A program made the translations under genes and the position numbers. Below the pieces are notes generated by a model. That model worked only from the letters and a program-made list of their open reading frames with translations. It had not been told where the DNA came from and ran no database searches. A stretch of DNA of 39,742 nucleotides from Pseudomonadota bacterium (lineage in GTDB: Bacteria > Myxococcota_A > Polyangia > Haliangiales > Haliangiaceae). The stretch covers positions 1 to 39,742 of the forward strand of contig JAEYYV010000244.1 in NCBI GenBank assembly GCA_023428295.1, given 5' to 3'. Below are positions 9,178 to 16,335 of this stretch, piece by piece (within the stretch, counting starts at the first letter, position 1; every line of letters begins with the position of its first letter).

Positions 9178-10505
9178 CGACGTCGCGCATCCTCGCGGGC
9201 GCCGCGATGCTCGCTCTGTGCGCGATGCCGGCCACCGCGCAGACCGCCGATCCAGCGGACCCTGCCTTCGAGTACGACCCGTACAGCCAGCTCTGGAACG
9301 GCATGGCGAGCTTCGTCGGTCTCGCCGAGGGCATGGGCTTCTCCGTGTCCCCGAAGGCGTCGCTCGAGTGGGGTGAGATCTCGAGCGAGGACATCTTGTT
9401 CCTCGTGTTCCCACTCCAGCGCGTCGATCCGGCCAAGCTCGGCGCGTTCGTGAACGCAGGCGGCAACGTCGTGATCGCCGACGACTTCGGTGATGGACGA
9501 GAAGCGATGCAGGCGCTCGGCCTCATGCGCGCCAACGTCGAACAAGTGCGCGCGTCGCGCTTCTACGAGGGACTCACGTACGCACCGATCGCGAACGGGC
9601 GCGGCGATCACGAGCTCGCGCGGGACGTCGGCGACGTGATCACCAATCACCCCGCCGTGCTGACGAGCGTCGAGGGTGCGGACACGGTGGTCGCGCTCGA
9701 GCAAGGTGCGATCGTGGCCGCGGGCGAGCGAGGAAGCGGTCGCTTCGTCGCCGTCAGCGATCCGAGCATCTTCATCAACCGGATGCTGCAGTTCCCCGGG
9801 AATCTGCAGATCACGGTGAACATCTTGAACTGGCTCGATCGCGGAAATCGTCGAGCGCGACACATCATCCTGCTCCGTGGCGACGTGCCGATGTTCGGCG
9901 AGCCGCGTCCGTACATCGACGACGCGCGCGCCGGCGAGATCGGGCGCTCGGTCGCCGACCTGAACTTCTGGCTGTCGGAAGCGCGCGCGTGGCTCCTCAC
10001 GCCCACCGCGATGAAGGCGCTCGCGGCCTCGCTCGCCGCGATCCTCCTGCTCCTCGCGCTCGTCGCGCTCCCCGTGAGGCGCGGCCCGAAGATCGACGGT
10101 GCGTGGCTTCGCTTCGGTCGTCCCGCGCGCAAGGACGAGCCGCACGGACTCGTGACCGCAGCCGACGAGGGCGGCGGGTCGAACATGGTGATCGCGTGCA
10201 TCCTGCGCGATCAGGTGCAGCACATCCTGTCGGACCTGACGGGGAAGGCCGAGCCGCTCTATACGGTGCCCGAGGCGCAGCTCGTCGCCGAGCTCACGCG
10301 CCTGGCCGGAACGCAGGCCGGCGCGGCGCTCGCGCGCGTGTATCGCCGTCTGCGCGCGTTGCCGAGCCGCGGGCAAGCATCCGCACCGTGGGCGGCGGGG
10401 CACCTGCCGCGGCGTGAATTCGACGCCCTGTACAAAGATGTCGTCGAGCTGTGTCGTACTCTTGGCACCGAGCTCGAGCCAACTGCCACGAGCCAAGCCG
10501 CCTAA
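9174..10505 (+). CDS. DUF4350-domain membrane protein
   Basis: 443 aa from GTG 9174, which overlaps the previous stop (GTGA). A signal peptide ends near residue 23 (AMPATAQ). Residues about 30-260 are a periplasmic domain resembling DUF4350: an early LFLVFPLQRVDP, then AFVNAGGNVVIADD, and GSGRFVAVSDPSIFINRM, a Rossmann-like pattern. A single membrane helix (about 282-302) leads to a cytosolic helical tail. DUF4350 proteins are regular partners of MoxR and DUF58 genes. The stop TAA shares its last A with the ATG of moxR. Confidence 0.82.
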   Translation: MTTSRILAGAAMLALCAMPATAQTADPADPAFEYDPYSQLWNGMASFVGLAEGMGFSVSPKASLEWGEISSEDILFLVFPLQRVDPAKLGAFVNAGGNVVIADDFGDGREAMQALGLMRANVEQVRASRFYEGLTYAPIANGRGDHELARDVGDVITNHPAVLTSVEGADTVVALEQGAIVAAGERGSGRFVAVSDPSIFINRMLQFPGNLQITVNILNWLDRGNRRARHIILLRGDVPMFGEPRPYIDDARAGEIGRSVADLNFWLSEARAWLLTPTAMKALAASLAAILLLLALVALPVRRGPKIDGAWLRFGRPARKDEPHGLVTAADEGGGSNMVIACILRDQVQHILSDLTGKAEPLYTVPEAQLVAELTRLAGTQAGAALARVYRRLRALPSRGQASAPWAAGHLPRREFDALYKDVVELCRTLGTELEPTATSQAA

Positions 10506-11473
10506 TGCCTGCCCTCGCTTTGAGTCCCGACAAGCTCGCTCGCGTGAACCAGCTCGCGAGCGCGATCACCAACGAAGTCGGCCGCGTCTTCATCGGCGCG
10601 CCGGCGATCACCGAGGCGCTGTTGGTCGCGCTCCTCGCGCGCGGACACGTCCTCATCGAGGGCTATCCTGGCGTCGCGAAGACCACGCTCGTGAAGGCGT
10701 TCTCCGGAACGCTCGGCTGTCACTTCCGCCGCGTGCAGTTCACGCCGGACCTTCTGCCGTCGGACATCACCGGCACGTACATCCTCGACATGCGCACCAA
10801 CACGTTCGTGCTGCGCGAGGGGCCGGTGTTCACGAACGTGCTCCTCGGCGACGAGATCAATCGCGCACCTGCCAAGACACAGTCGGCGTTGCTCGAGGCG
10901 ATGCAGGAGCATCAGGTCACGATCGAGGGCGAGACGCGCTCGCTCACCGAGCCGTTCATCGTGCTCGCGACGCAGAACCCGATCGAGCAAGAGGGCACCT
11001 ACCCGCTTCCCGAAGCGCAGGTCGATCGCTTCCTCATCAAGCTGCGCATGGGCTATCCGGCCGCCGCCGACGAGAAGCGCATGCTCGGCACGTACGACAA
11101 GCCGCCGCCGCCGGTGCGGCCGGTGGTGGGCCCGTCCGATGTGCTCGAGATGCAGGCACTCGCGCAGGAAGTGTTTGTCGCCGAGGAGCTGCTCGACTAC
11201 GTGCTCGGCTTGGTCGCGTTCACGCGCACGCACGCCAAGGTCTACCTGGGCGCGTCGCCGCGCGCGGGCCTCGCGCTCGTACACGCGGCCAAAGCACTCG
11301 CGCTGCTCAAGGGTCGCGACTACATCCTGCCCGATGACGTTCGCAACCTCGCGCCGCTCGTGCTCGGTCACCGCATCCTCATGACGCCGGAAGCGGAGCT
11401 CGAAGGTGGCATCGGCGTGCAGGTCGTGGCCGAGGCCGTCGACAAGGTCGGCTACAAGGTCCCCAAACGGTGA
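10505..11473 (+). CDS. moxR: MoxR-family AAA+ ATPase
   Basis: 322 aa. Walker A GYPGVAKT (53-60), Walker B VLLGDEINRAP (112-122), sensor 1 ATQNP (155-159), and the typical EGTYPLPEAQVDRFL segment; the C-terminal lid contains SPRAGLAL. MoxR ATPases act as chaperones that mature or activate partner complexes, usually with DUF58 and VWA proteins. The start is the ATG that shares its A with the previous stop. It is followed 16 bp later by the DUF58 gene, the classic pair. No VWA-domain protein gene follows, unlike many MoxR operons. Confidence 0.95.
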   Translation: MPALALSPDKLARVNQLASAITNEVGRVFIGAPAITEALLVALLARGHVLIEGYPGVAKTTLVKAFSGTLGCHFRRVQFTPDLLPSDITGTYILDMRTNTFVLREGPVFTNVLLGDEINRAPAKTQSALLEAMQEHQVTIEGETRSLTEPFIVLATQNPIEQEGTYPLPEAQVDRFLIKLRMGYPAAADEKRMLGTYDKPPPPVRPVVGPSDVLEMQALAQEVFVAEELLDYVLGLVAFTRTHAKVYLGASPRAGLALVHAAKALALLKGRDYILPDDVRNLAPLVLGHRILMTPEAELEGGIGVQVVAEAVDKVGYKVPKR

Positions 11474-11489
11474 CCCGAGCGGTGGTCCG

Positions 11490-13169
11490 TTGATCCCCCG
11501 CCTCGCAACGCGCGGAAAGCTGATCTTGGGAACGGCGCTGCTGTTCCTCTTGGTCGGCGCGTTGCACGGGGCGCCGCCGCTCGTCGGTCTCGCGGGCGCG
11601 ATCCTCACGCTGCTGCTCGCGATGTATCTCGCGTTCTACCCGACGGCGATCTTACTCCGGCGCAAGAAGATCGAGCTGTCGTGGTGGGTACCGCCCGGCG
11701 ATCAACCAGGTGGCGCGCTCGCGGCGGATCGACCGTTCCAGCTCCACCTCGCGTTCCGCAATCACGGCTCGCGCAAGCTGCGCATCCTGTCGACGAACAT
11801 CCTCGCGGGATCTGGACTGCAGCTCGACGAGAAGCCGAGCGCTACCGTCAAGCGTGGCCAGCAGGTCGAGGTCACCACGACGGTGAAGCCGCTCGCTGCG
11901 GGCTATCAAGTGCTGCACGGCGCGGCGCTCACGTTCGGCGATGCGCTGGGCCTGTTCGACATCGAGGCGTTCTTCCCGAACCCGATCGCCGTCAAGGTGT
12001 TCCCGAAAACCATCGCGCTGCGTGGTCAGCCCGTACGCGCCGTCGGCGGCGCGCTGCACGAGCAGGTCGGCCTCCATCACGTGCGCCGTCGAGGACTCTC
12101 GGGCGAGCTTCGCGAGATCCGCGAACACTCGCACGGCGATCCGTTCAAGTTCATCGCGTGGAAGGCCACCGCGCGTCGCGGTCAGCTCATGGTGCGCGAC
12201 CTCGAGAACGAGATCGTGACCACGCACGTCGTGCTGCTCGACGTGGGCAGCGGCGTGCGCGCGGGACAGGTCGGCAAGACGCCACTCGATTGGGCCTCCG
12301 ATTCGGCCGCCGCGCTCGCCAAAGCGTCGGTCGCCAACAGTGATCGCATCGGTCTCGTCGCGTTCGACACGCGTCCGATCGTGGAGCTGCCGCCCGACAC
12401 CGGTCACTATCACTACCTGCAGCTCGTCGATCGCCTGCTCGACGTGCGCTCTCTCGTCGACGAGGACCTGACCGACGTCACCCCGGGCGAGCTCGTCGCT
12501 CTCGTCGCGCGTTACCTCGCGCATCAAGAGGCGATCGACGTCCGCATCAAGGTCGCGCCGCCACTCGACGACGCTCGCTGGAGCTCCATCCAAGCCGGCC
12601 CTGACGGCCAGCTCTACGACGTGGCCGCGACCGGCCGTCTGTGTCGCCGCTTGATCGACCTCATGCTCGGCGAGAGAAAGGAAAAGGCGCGCGCGAAGCT
12701 CGCACCTGTCGTCGAGCCCGATGCGCAGCTCGCACCGCTTCGCCAGTTCTGCCGCCTGCGCGGCGTCGAGCTGCCATATCGCGGCTCGTGGGAGCACGGC
12801 CGCCGCGCCGCGGGACTCGCGCGCGCCGTCGAGCGCGCCGTCGCGCACGGGCGTCCCGACGTCGTCGTACTGATCTCCGATCTCGCTGGCTTCGCCGAGG
12901 ATGAGGCGCGATCGATTCGCGCGATCGCGCGTCTTCGCAAGGTGGCCGGCAGCGTGATCACGCTCGTGCCCTCACCCGCTGCGTTCTTGCCATTCGCGAC
13001 CACGCCGCATGGCCAGCGCGTGCGCGAGATGATGATCCGCGATATGCGCGCCGCGATGGAGCCAGGTAAGAGACTCCTGGTCCGTCACGGAATCACCGTC
13101 GTGGAAGGCTCGCCGACCGATAGCCTCGATCGGCTCATCGGTGGCGGCAAGTTGCGGCGAGCAGGTTGA
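11490..13169 (+). CDS. DUF58 domain-containing membrane protein
   Basis: 559 aa from TTG 11490, 16 bp after the moxR stop with a GGTGG stretch just upstream. Two adjacent hydrophobic segments lie at about 13-50. A beta-rich part follows, and then the DUF58 core: VRRRGLSGELREIREHSHGDPFKFIAWK, with the RxYxxGD-like block here as REHSHGDPFKFI, then ARRGQLMVRDLE. A VWA-like segment with VLLDVGSG (about 249-256) and FDTRP follows. Length is greater than a typical DUF58 protein (about 300-450). Likely partner of the MoxR ATPase. It ends the operon. The downstream gap carries a phased CACGTG array. Confidence 0.9.
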   Translation: MIPRLATRGKLILGTALLFLLVGALHGAPPLVGLAGAILTLLLAMYLAFYPTAILLRRKKIELSWWVPPGDQPGGALAADRPFQLHLAFRNHGSRKLRILSTNILAGSGLQLDEKPSATVKRGQQVEVTTTVKPLAAGYQVLHGAALTFGDALGLFDIEAFFPNPIAVKVFPKTIALRGQPVRAVGGALHEQVGLHHVRRRGLSGELREIREHSHGDPFKFIAWKATARRGQLMVRDLENEIVTTHVVLLDVGSGVRAGQVGKTPLDWASDSAAALAKASVANSDRIGLVAFDTRPIVELPPDTGHYHYLQLVDRLLDVRSLVDEDLTDVTPGELVALVARYLAHQEAIDVRIKVAPPLDDARWSSIQAGPDGQLYDVAATGRLCRRLIDLMLGERKEKARAKLAPVVEPDAQLAPLRQFCRLRGVELPYRGSWEHGRRAAGLARAVERAVAHGRPDVVVLISDLAGFAEDEARSIRAIARLRKVAGSVITLVPSPAAFLPFATTPHGQRVREMMIRDMRAAMEPGKRLLVRHGITVVEGSPTDSLDRLIGGGKLRRAG

Positions 13170-13215
13170 TCGTGCTGTGCGCGGCGACTCGACCGGTCGA
13201 TCGACCGCTGATCGA

Positions 13216-13275
13216 CGCGTGACCGACACGTGATCGACACGTGATCGACACGTGATCGCACGTGACCGACACGTG
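13216..13275. repeat. Helically phased CACGTG palindrome array
   Basis: Five CACGTG palindromes at 13227, 13238, 13249, 13259 and 13270, preceded by a CGCGTG variant at 13216, are spaced 11, 11, 11, 10 and 11 bp apart, about one per helical turn. GATCGA or GACCGA separates them. The array lies between the convergent ends of the DUF58 gene and the small gene at 13323-13511. Confidence 0.85.
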
Positions 13276-13280
13276 ATCGC

Positions 13281-13350
13281 TCAGAGCTGAACTTCGATCG
13301 AGCCGAACTGACGACGGATCGATCAGGGTTGAACTTCGATCGAGCCGAAC
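13281..13350. repeat. 28-bp direct duplication with 42-bp period at a gene end
   Basis: The last 28 bp of the minus-strand gene, stop codon included (13323-13350), recurs at 13281-13308 with two mismatches. The 42-bp period is a whole number of codons. The outer copy is outside the present reading frame, so the gene was probably longer or was partly duplicated. Confidence 0.8.
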
Positions 13351-13511
13351 ACGACGGTCACTTGACCCTCGGGTACGCCGACCGTCCCCGCCGCTTTCGA
13401 CGTCACCGATCCGATCGCGAGCGCGGTGAGCAGCACCGCACTCGCGATGAACAGCGCATCCCTCAAACGGTCTCGACCATGACGCTGCGCGATGTCTTTT
13501 AGCGTGCTCAT
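13323..13511 (-). CDS. Small single-helix protein, unknown function
   Basis: 62 aa from the ATG at 13509-13511, which has a strong ribosome site (GGAGGAG, 5 nt before the ATG). A basic helical N-terminus (MSTLKDIAQRHGRDRLRD) leads into one hydrophobic segment (about 19-40, ALFIASAVLLTALAIGSVTS). A short tail follows with strand-like GQVTVVFGSIEV. No family was recognised. It may be a signal-anchor or secreted small protein. Its last codons are duplicated downstream. It converges on the MoxR operon. Confidence 0.65.
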   Translation of the reverse strand: MSTLKDIAQRHGRDRLRDALFIASAVLLTALAIGSVTSKAAGTVGVPEGQVTVVFGSIEVQP

Positions 13512-13841
13512 GTCTCTCCTCCAGGTCGACGAAACGCCCACTCTAAAGCTACCGATTCGTAGTGGGCCTGTCACGAAAAACACTCGTGCATCGCGGGTGC
13601 AGAGATCGAAACACGTCGATTTCTCGTCGAGGATTCGATGTCGTGTGCCGCGCAGTGCCGCGTGTGCCTACAAAGCGCACCGCGCGACATGCTGCGACGA
13701 GTCATGTCGCAGTCCGCGCGTGTGCGCGCACCGAACGCTTCGCGCGTTCGTCATTCGCGCTGTCGTTCGTTGCATGTCTCTAAGAGACGCAGCCTCTCGT
13801 AGCGGATGACATCGATCGCGTCGATTTGTGCGGGGCACCGA
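13512..13841. other. 330-bp gap without a supported gene
   Basis: No frame here shows a credible protein. The only structure seen is a short palindrome GTCTC-TAA-GAGAC near 13776-13788, without a following T-run. The promoter of the small gene at 13511 must lie at the left edge. Confidence 0.5.
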
Positions 13842-15020
13842 TCACGAGCGTGCCTCGTCCCTGCCCTCGTCCCTGCCCTCGTCCGGGCCCTCGAGCAAGC
13901 GCTCCTCGGCTTCGAGCCGCTCCGACAGACTATGAATGTCGGCGCGCAGCGCGGCCCCGCAGTGCCGGCACTTCGTCGCGTCGCGCCGGACGACGGTCGC
14001 GCACGCCGAGCAGCGCGGTGTGACCACGCGTCGTCCGGCGATGTGCCCCGCGATCGAGCCCACGAGCGCGATCACGACCAGCGCGTTCCCGTGCGCCGCG
14101 GCGACCGCCAACCCGATCGCGATACCGAGCGCGCTTCCCGCGACGAGGCCAACACCACCGCGATGCGTGAGCCAGCGAAACGCCGTCTTGCGTGGCGGCT
14201 CGATGTCCTCGTCGACATCGAGGTCTTCGAACAGCACCGGCGTCTCTCGTGCGTTCGCTTCTGCGTCGCGTGCGATGCCGAGCATCTCTCGCAGCGCATC
14301 GCGTTTACCCGCGAGCTCGGTCATCCACGCGCTCACCTCGTCCTTTTGCGGACCCTTGAGGCCGCTCGGCATCGGCGCATCGCGCACCGTCGCTTGCACC
14401 GCGAGAAGAAACGCGATGTCCGATAGCGAGATGTATCCGGCGCGCAGAACGTCGTGTTCGTTCTCGTAGTACACGCCGTTGAACTTGCCGGGACGGTTGT
14501 ACTCCTGGAACGCCGCGTTCGCGACGAGCGCGCCCAGCCCCAGGTACACGGCCGCCACCGATCCGCGCTCGTGATCGCGCTCCGGATCCACCTCGAGGCG
14601 CGGGGCATCGGCCTCGCGATACGGGTCCGATGACGGCCGATGCACGAGGGCGTGCGCTACGCCGAGCTCGTGCGCCAGCGTACCGGCGATGTCGTCCTCG
14701 CCGAGAAACTCCATCCGAAACTGCAAGGTCTTCGCTTCCACCGCCTGGAGGCCCACGCGTGTCTCCGGCCTGCGATCGGTCGGCGGCGCGCCGAGCCGCT
14801 CGTCCACCACCACGATCGCGCGCGGATTTCCGACGTGCCACGCGAGCCGCCGCAGAACCGCGATCGCCGCGCCGCGCGTGCGCTTCCACGGCTCCGGGAA
14901 CGCTGCCTTGCCGGGCTCGATCGGCGCGGCGAGAAGCGGCCCCGGCCCCGTGCGCGCGACGAGCTCACCGAGCATCGCGATCAACTGCTCGCGACGTTCT
15001 GCGTTCGGCTCCGGTGGCAT
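13842..15020 (-). CDS. Large protein with possible degenerate metalloprotease core, two membrane helices and C-terminal zinc ribbon
   Basis: 392 aa from the ATG at 15018-15020; a GTG at 15062 is the alternative but lies upstream of a TATGAT hexamer. An N-terminal domain contains GTLAHELGVAHALVHR, reminiscent of a metallopeptidase helix but spaced HExxxxH rather than HExxH, so activity is doubtful. Then come a conserved-looking VYLGLGALVANAAFQEYNRPG segment, a helical region, two hydrophobic segments (about 290-330), and a zinc ribbon CSAC...CRHC (Cys 337, 340, 351, 354). The tail is a charged EGRDEGRDE repeat encoded by 12-bp DNA repeats. No family was recognised. It is divergent from the small gene at 15102. 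Confidence 0.7.
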   Translation of the reverse strand: MPPEPNAERREQLIAMLGELVARTGPGPLLAAPIEPGKAAFPEPWKRTRGAAIAVLRRLAWHVGNPRAIVVVDERLGAPPTDRRPETRVGLQAVEAKTLQFRMEFLGEDDIAGTLAHELGVAHALVHRPSSDPYREADAPRLEVDPERDHERGSVAAVYLGLGALVANAAFQEYNRPGKFNGVYYENEHDVLRAGYISLSDIAFLLAVQATVRDAPMPSGLKGPQKDEVSAWMTELAGKRDALREMLGIARDAEANARETPVLFEDLDVDEDIEPPRKTAFRWLTHRGGVGLVAGSALGIAIGLAVAAAHGNALVVIALVGSIAGHIAGRRVVTPRCSACATVVRRDATKCRHCGAALRADIHSLSERLEAEERLLEGPDEGRDEGRDEARS

Positions 15021-15029
15021 CGGACGATC

Positions 15030-15035
15030 ATCATA
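15030..15035 (-). promoter_or_regulatory. -10 hexamer for the zinc-ribbon protein
   Basis: TATGAT on the minus strand, five of six matches to TATAAT, lies 9 nt before the ATG at 15020. It supports that start over the GTG at 15062. Confidence 0.4.
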
Positions 15036-15074
15036 TCCGCTGTCTTCGTACGGGCGGGGCACGCGCCTTGCGTC

Positions 15075-15102
15075 TTGTTCGAAGCAAAGGAGTTTCGAAC
15101 AA
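15075..15102 (+). promoter_or_regulatory. Perfect hairpin displaying the ribosome site of the 15102 gene
   Basis: TTGTTCGAA (15075-15083) and TTCGAACAA (15094-15102) are perfect inverted repeats around a 10-nt loop that contains AAGGAG (15087-15092). The start codon's A is the last base of the stem. As RNA this would display the Shine-Dalgarno in a loop while tying up the start codon edge; as DNA it could be an operator. Confidence 0.7.
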
Positions 15103-15392
15103 TGAAAATCTTTACGTTCAAACGTCTACTCGGAATGGCGGCGGTCTACGGCGCCGTTCGCTACGTGCGCGCCCATGGTGGTCCCAAGGCCGTGTACGAG
15201 GATCTCAGCTCGAAAGCGCGCGACATGATGGATGGCGCGAAGTCCAAGATCGACGAAGCCAGGAGCAACGTCGCCGACACCAGCTTCGCGAGCAACACCG
15301 GGCGCGGACAGCGCGTGTCCGAAAGCTCGTCGGGCCGTGGCTCCTCGTACGCGGCCTACGATCTCGACGCGGACGACAAGCTCCGCCACTAA
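15102..15392 (+). CDS. Small YtxH-like membrane-associated protein, unknown function
   Basis: 96 aa from ATG 15102, with AAGGAG 9 nt upstream inside a hairpin loop. A weakly hydrophobic N-terminal helix (about 7-24, RLLGMAAVYGAVRYVRAHGG) is followed by an amphipathic helix rich in Lys, Asp and Ala (about 33-55, DLSSKARDMMDGAKSKIDEA). The tail is Ser/Gly-rich. The pattern recalls YtxH-type envelope stress proteins, but no diagnostic motif is seen. The next plus-strand gene (15615) encodes a similarly built small protein, so the two may be related in role. Confidence 0.65.
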   Translation: MKIFTFKRLLGMAAVYGAVRYVRAHGGPKAVYEDLSSKARDMMDGAKSKIDEARSNVADTSFASNTGRGQRVSESSSGRGSSYAAYDLDADDKLRH

Positions 15393-15614
15393 CGGCTCCG
15401 CTCGATCGCGCGAGCGCTCAGCGCGTACGCGCACGCCGTGCATCCCCGCACGGGAGCCTTTTGCTCACCCGACGCGCTCCTCGGCGACCCCGCGGAGCGC
15501 GTTGTCGCATTCGCGCTCCCGCCTGCGACGAAGGGGTTTTCCGTCGACGATTTGCGCGCCGTGCCCCGCGCCGATCGCGCGATCTCGCGCGGTAAACGCA
15601 CCGAGGCACGCGTG

Positions 15615-15959
15615 ATGCAGCGCTCCACGACCATGAACGCTTCCAACCTCGTCCACACCATCGGTTCTTCCACGGGTGCCTTCGCGAAGCGCGTCGGCTC
15701 CGGCACCGCCGACCTCGCGTCGAAGGTCGGTAGCGGCACTGCCTCGCTCGCGCGCACCATCGGGCCCAAGCGCGGCCTCATCGGTCTCGCCCTCATCGGC
15801 GGCGCGATCGCGGGCGGCATCATCGTGTCGCGCTACCTCAAGCGCCGCTCGCTCGAGCGCGAGAGCATGGAGGCGTCCGACGAGTTCGCGCCCACGAGCA
15901 AGCGGAACGCGCAGAAGAACGGCAAGAACCACAAGATCGAAGACGCCGTCACGTACTAG
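15615..15959 (+). CDS. Small single-helix protein with Ser/Gly/Thr repeats, unknown function
   Basis: 114 aa from ATG 15615; ATG 15633 is an alternative and neither has a clear ribosome site. The N-terminal half has imperfect repeats (TIGSSTGAFAKRV, GSGTADLASKV, GSGTASLARTI). One membrane helix lies at about 58-76 (LIGLALIGGAIAGGIIVSRYL), followed by a charged tail ending DAVTY. The sequence of these last codons is the first copy of the tandem DNA repeat that follows. It resembles the 96-aa neighbour in layout. No family was recognised. Confidence 0.6.
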   Translation: MQRSTTMNASNLVHTIGSSTGAFAKRVGSGTADLASKVGSGTASLARTIGPKRGLIGLALIGGAIAGGIIVSRYLKRRSLERESMEASDEFAPTSKRNAQKNGKNHKIEDAVTY

Positions 15960-16030
15960 TCACGTACGAGCGCCGACGCCGTCGCGTACGAGCGCCAACG
16001 CCGTCACGTACGAGCGCCCGACGCCGTCAC
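15943..16030. repeat. 22-23-bp tandem repeat starting inside a gene's last codons
   Basis: ACGCCGTC recurs at 15943, 15976, 15998 and 16021, and most copies continue into a shared CACGTACGAGCGCC-like tail. The first copy contains the final codons and stop of the 15615 gene; the rest lie beyond it. Confidence 0.75.
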
Positions 16031-16050
16031 GCGACACACTCCGCGAGCCC

Positions 16051-16280
16051 GGGCCATTGTTGCTCGGGCTCGCGTTCATGCGCACAGCCCATCGTTGCTC
16101 GGGCTTCACGCGCACAGCCCATCGTTGCTCGGGCTCGCGTTCATGCGCACAGCCCATCGTTGCTCGGGCTTCATGCGCACGGCCCATCGTTGCTCGGGCT
16201 TCACGCGAACAGCCCGTCGTTGCTCGGGCCTCATGCGCGCAGCCCATCGTGCTCGTGCTTCACGCGTACAGTCGTTGCCC
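16051..16280. repeat. Minisatellite of 30- and 35-bp units between convergent genes
   Basis: TTGCTCGGGC recurs at 16060, 16095, 16125, 16160, 16190 and 16220, with decayed copies near 16250 and 16274. Spacing is 35, 30, 35, 30, 30 bp; the longer units carry an extra CGCGT. Each unit holds a small inverted repeat, AGCCC with a 10-nt loop and GGGCT, so every unit could fold in either transcript. It lies between the ends of the 15615 gene and smc. No spacers are present. Confidence 0.9.
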
Positions 16281-16335
16281 GAGCTCGCGACGACGGACAC
16301 GGGCACGTCACGCGAAGCAGAACGACGCGGATGCG

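Noticed and set aside
13512..13841. Open frames on the plus strand in the 330-bp gap
   Set aside because: No start signals, no recognisable domain, and Ser/Arg/Cys-rich translations typical of non-coding GC-rich DNA.
15960..16247. Minus-strand open frame with a 10-residue repeat (KPEQRWAVRM type)
   Set aside because: The 30-bp repeat unit keeps every frame open. There is no start signal, and frame changes follow the 35-bp units.
16051..16280. Possible CRISPR array
   Set aside because: Units are contiguous at 30 or 35 bp with no unique spacers, no cas genes are present, and the copies decay at one end as in a minisatellite.
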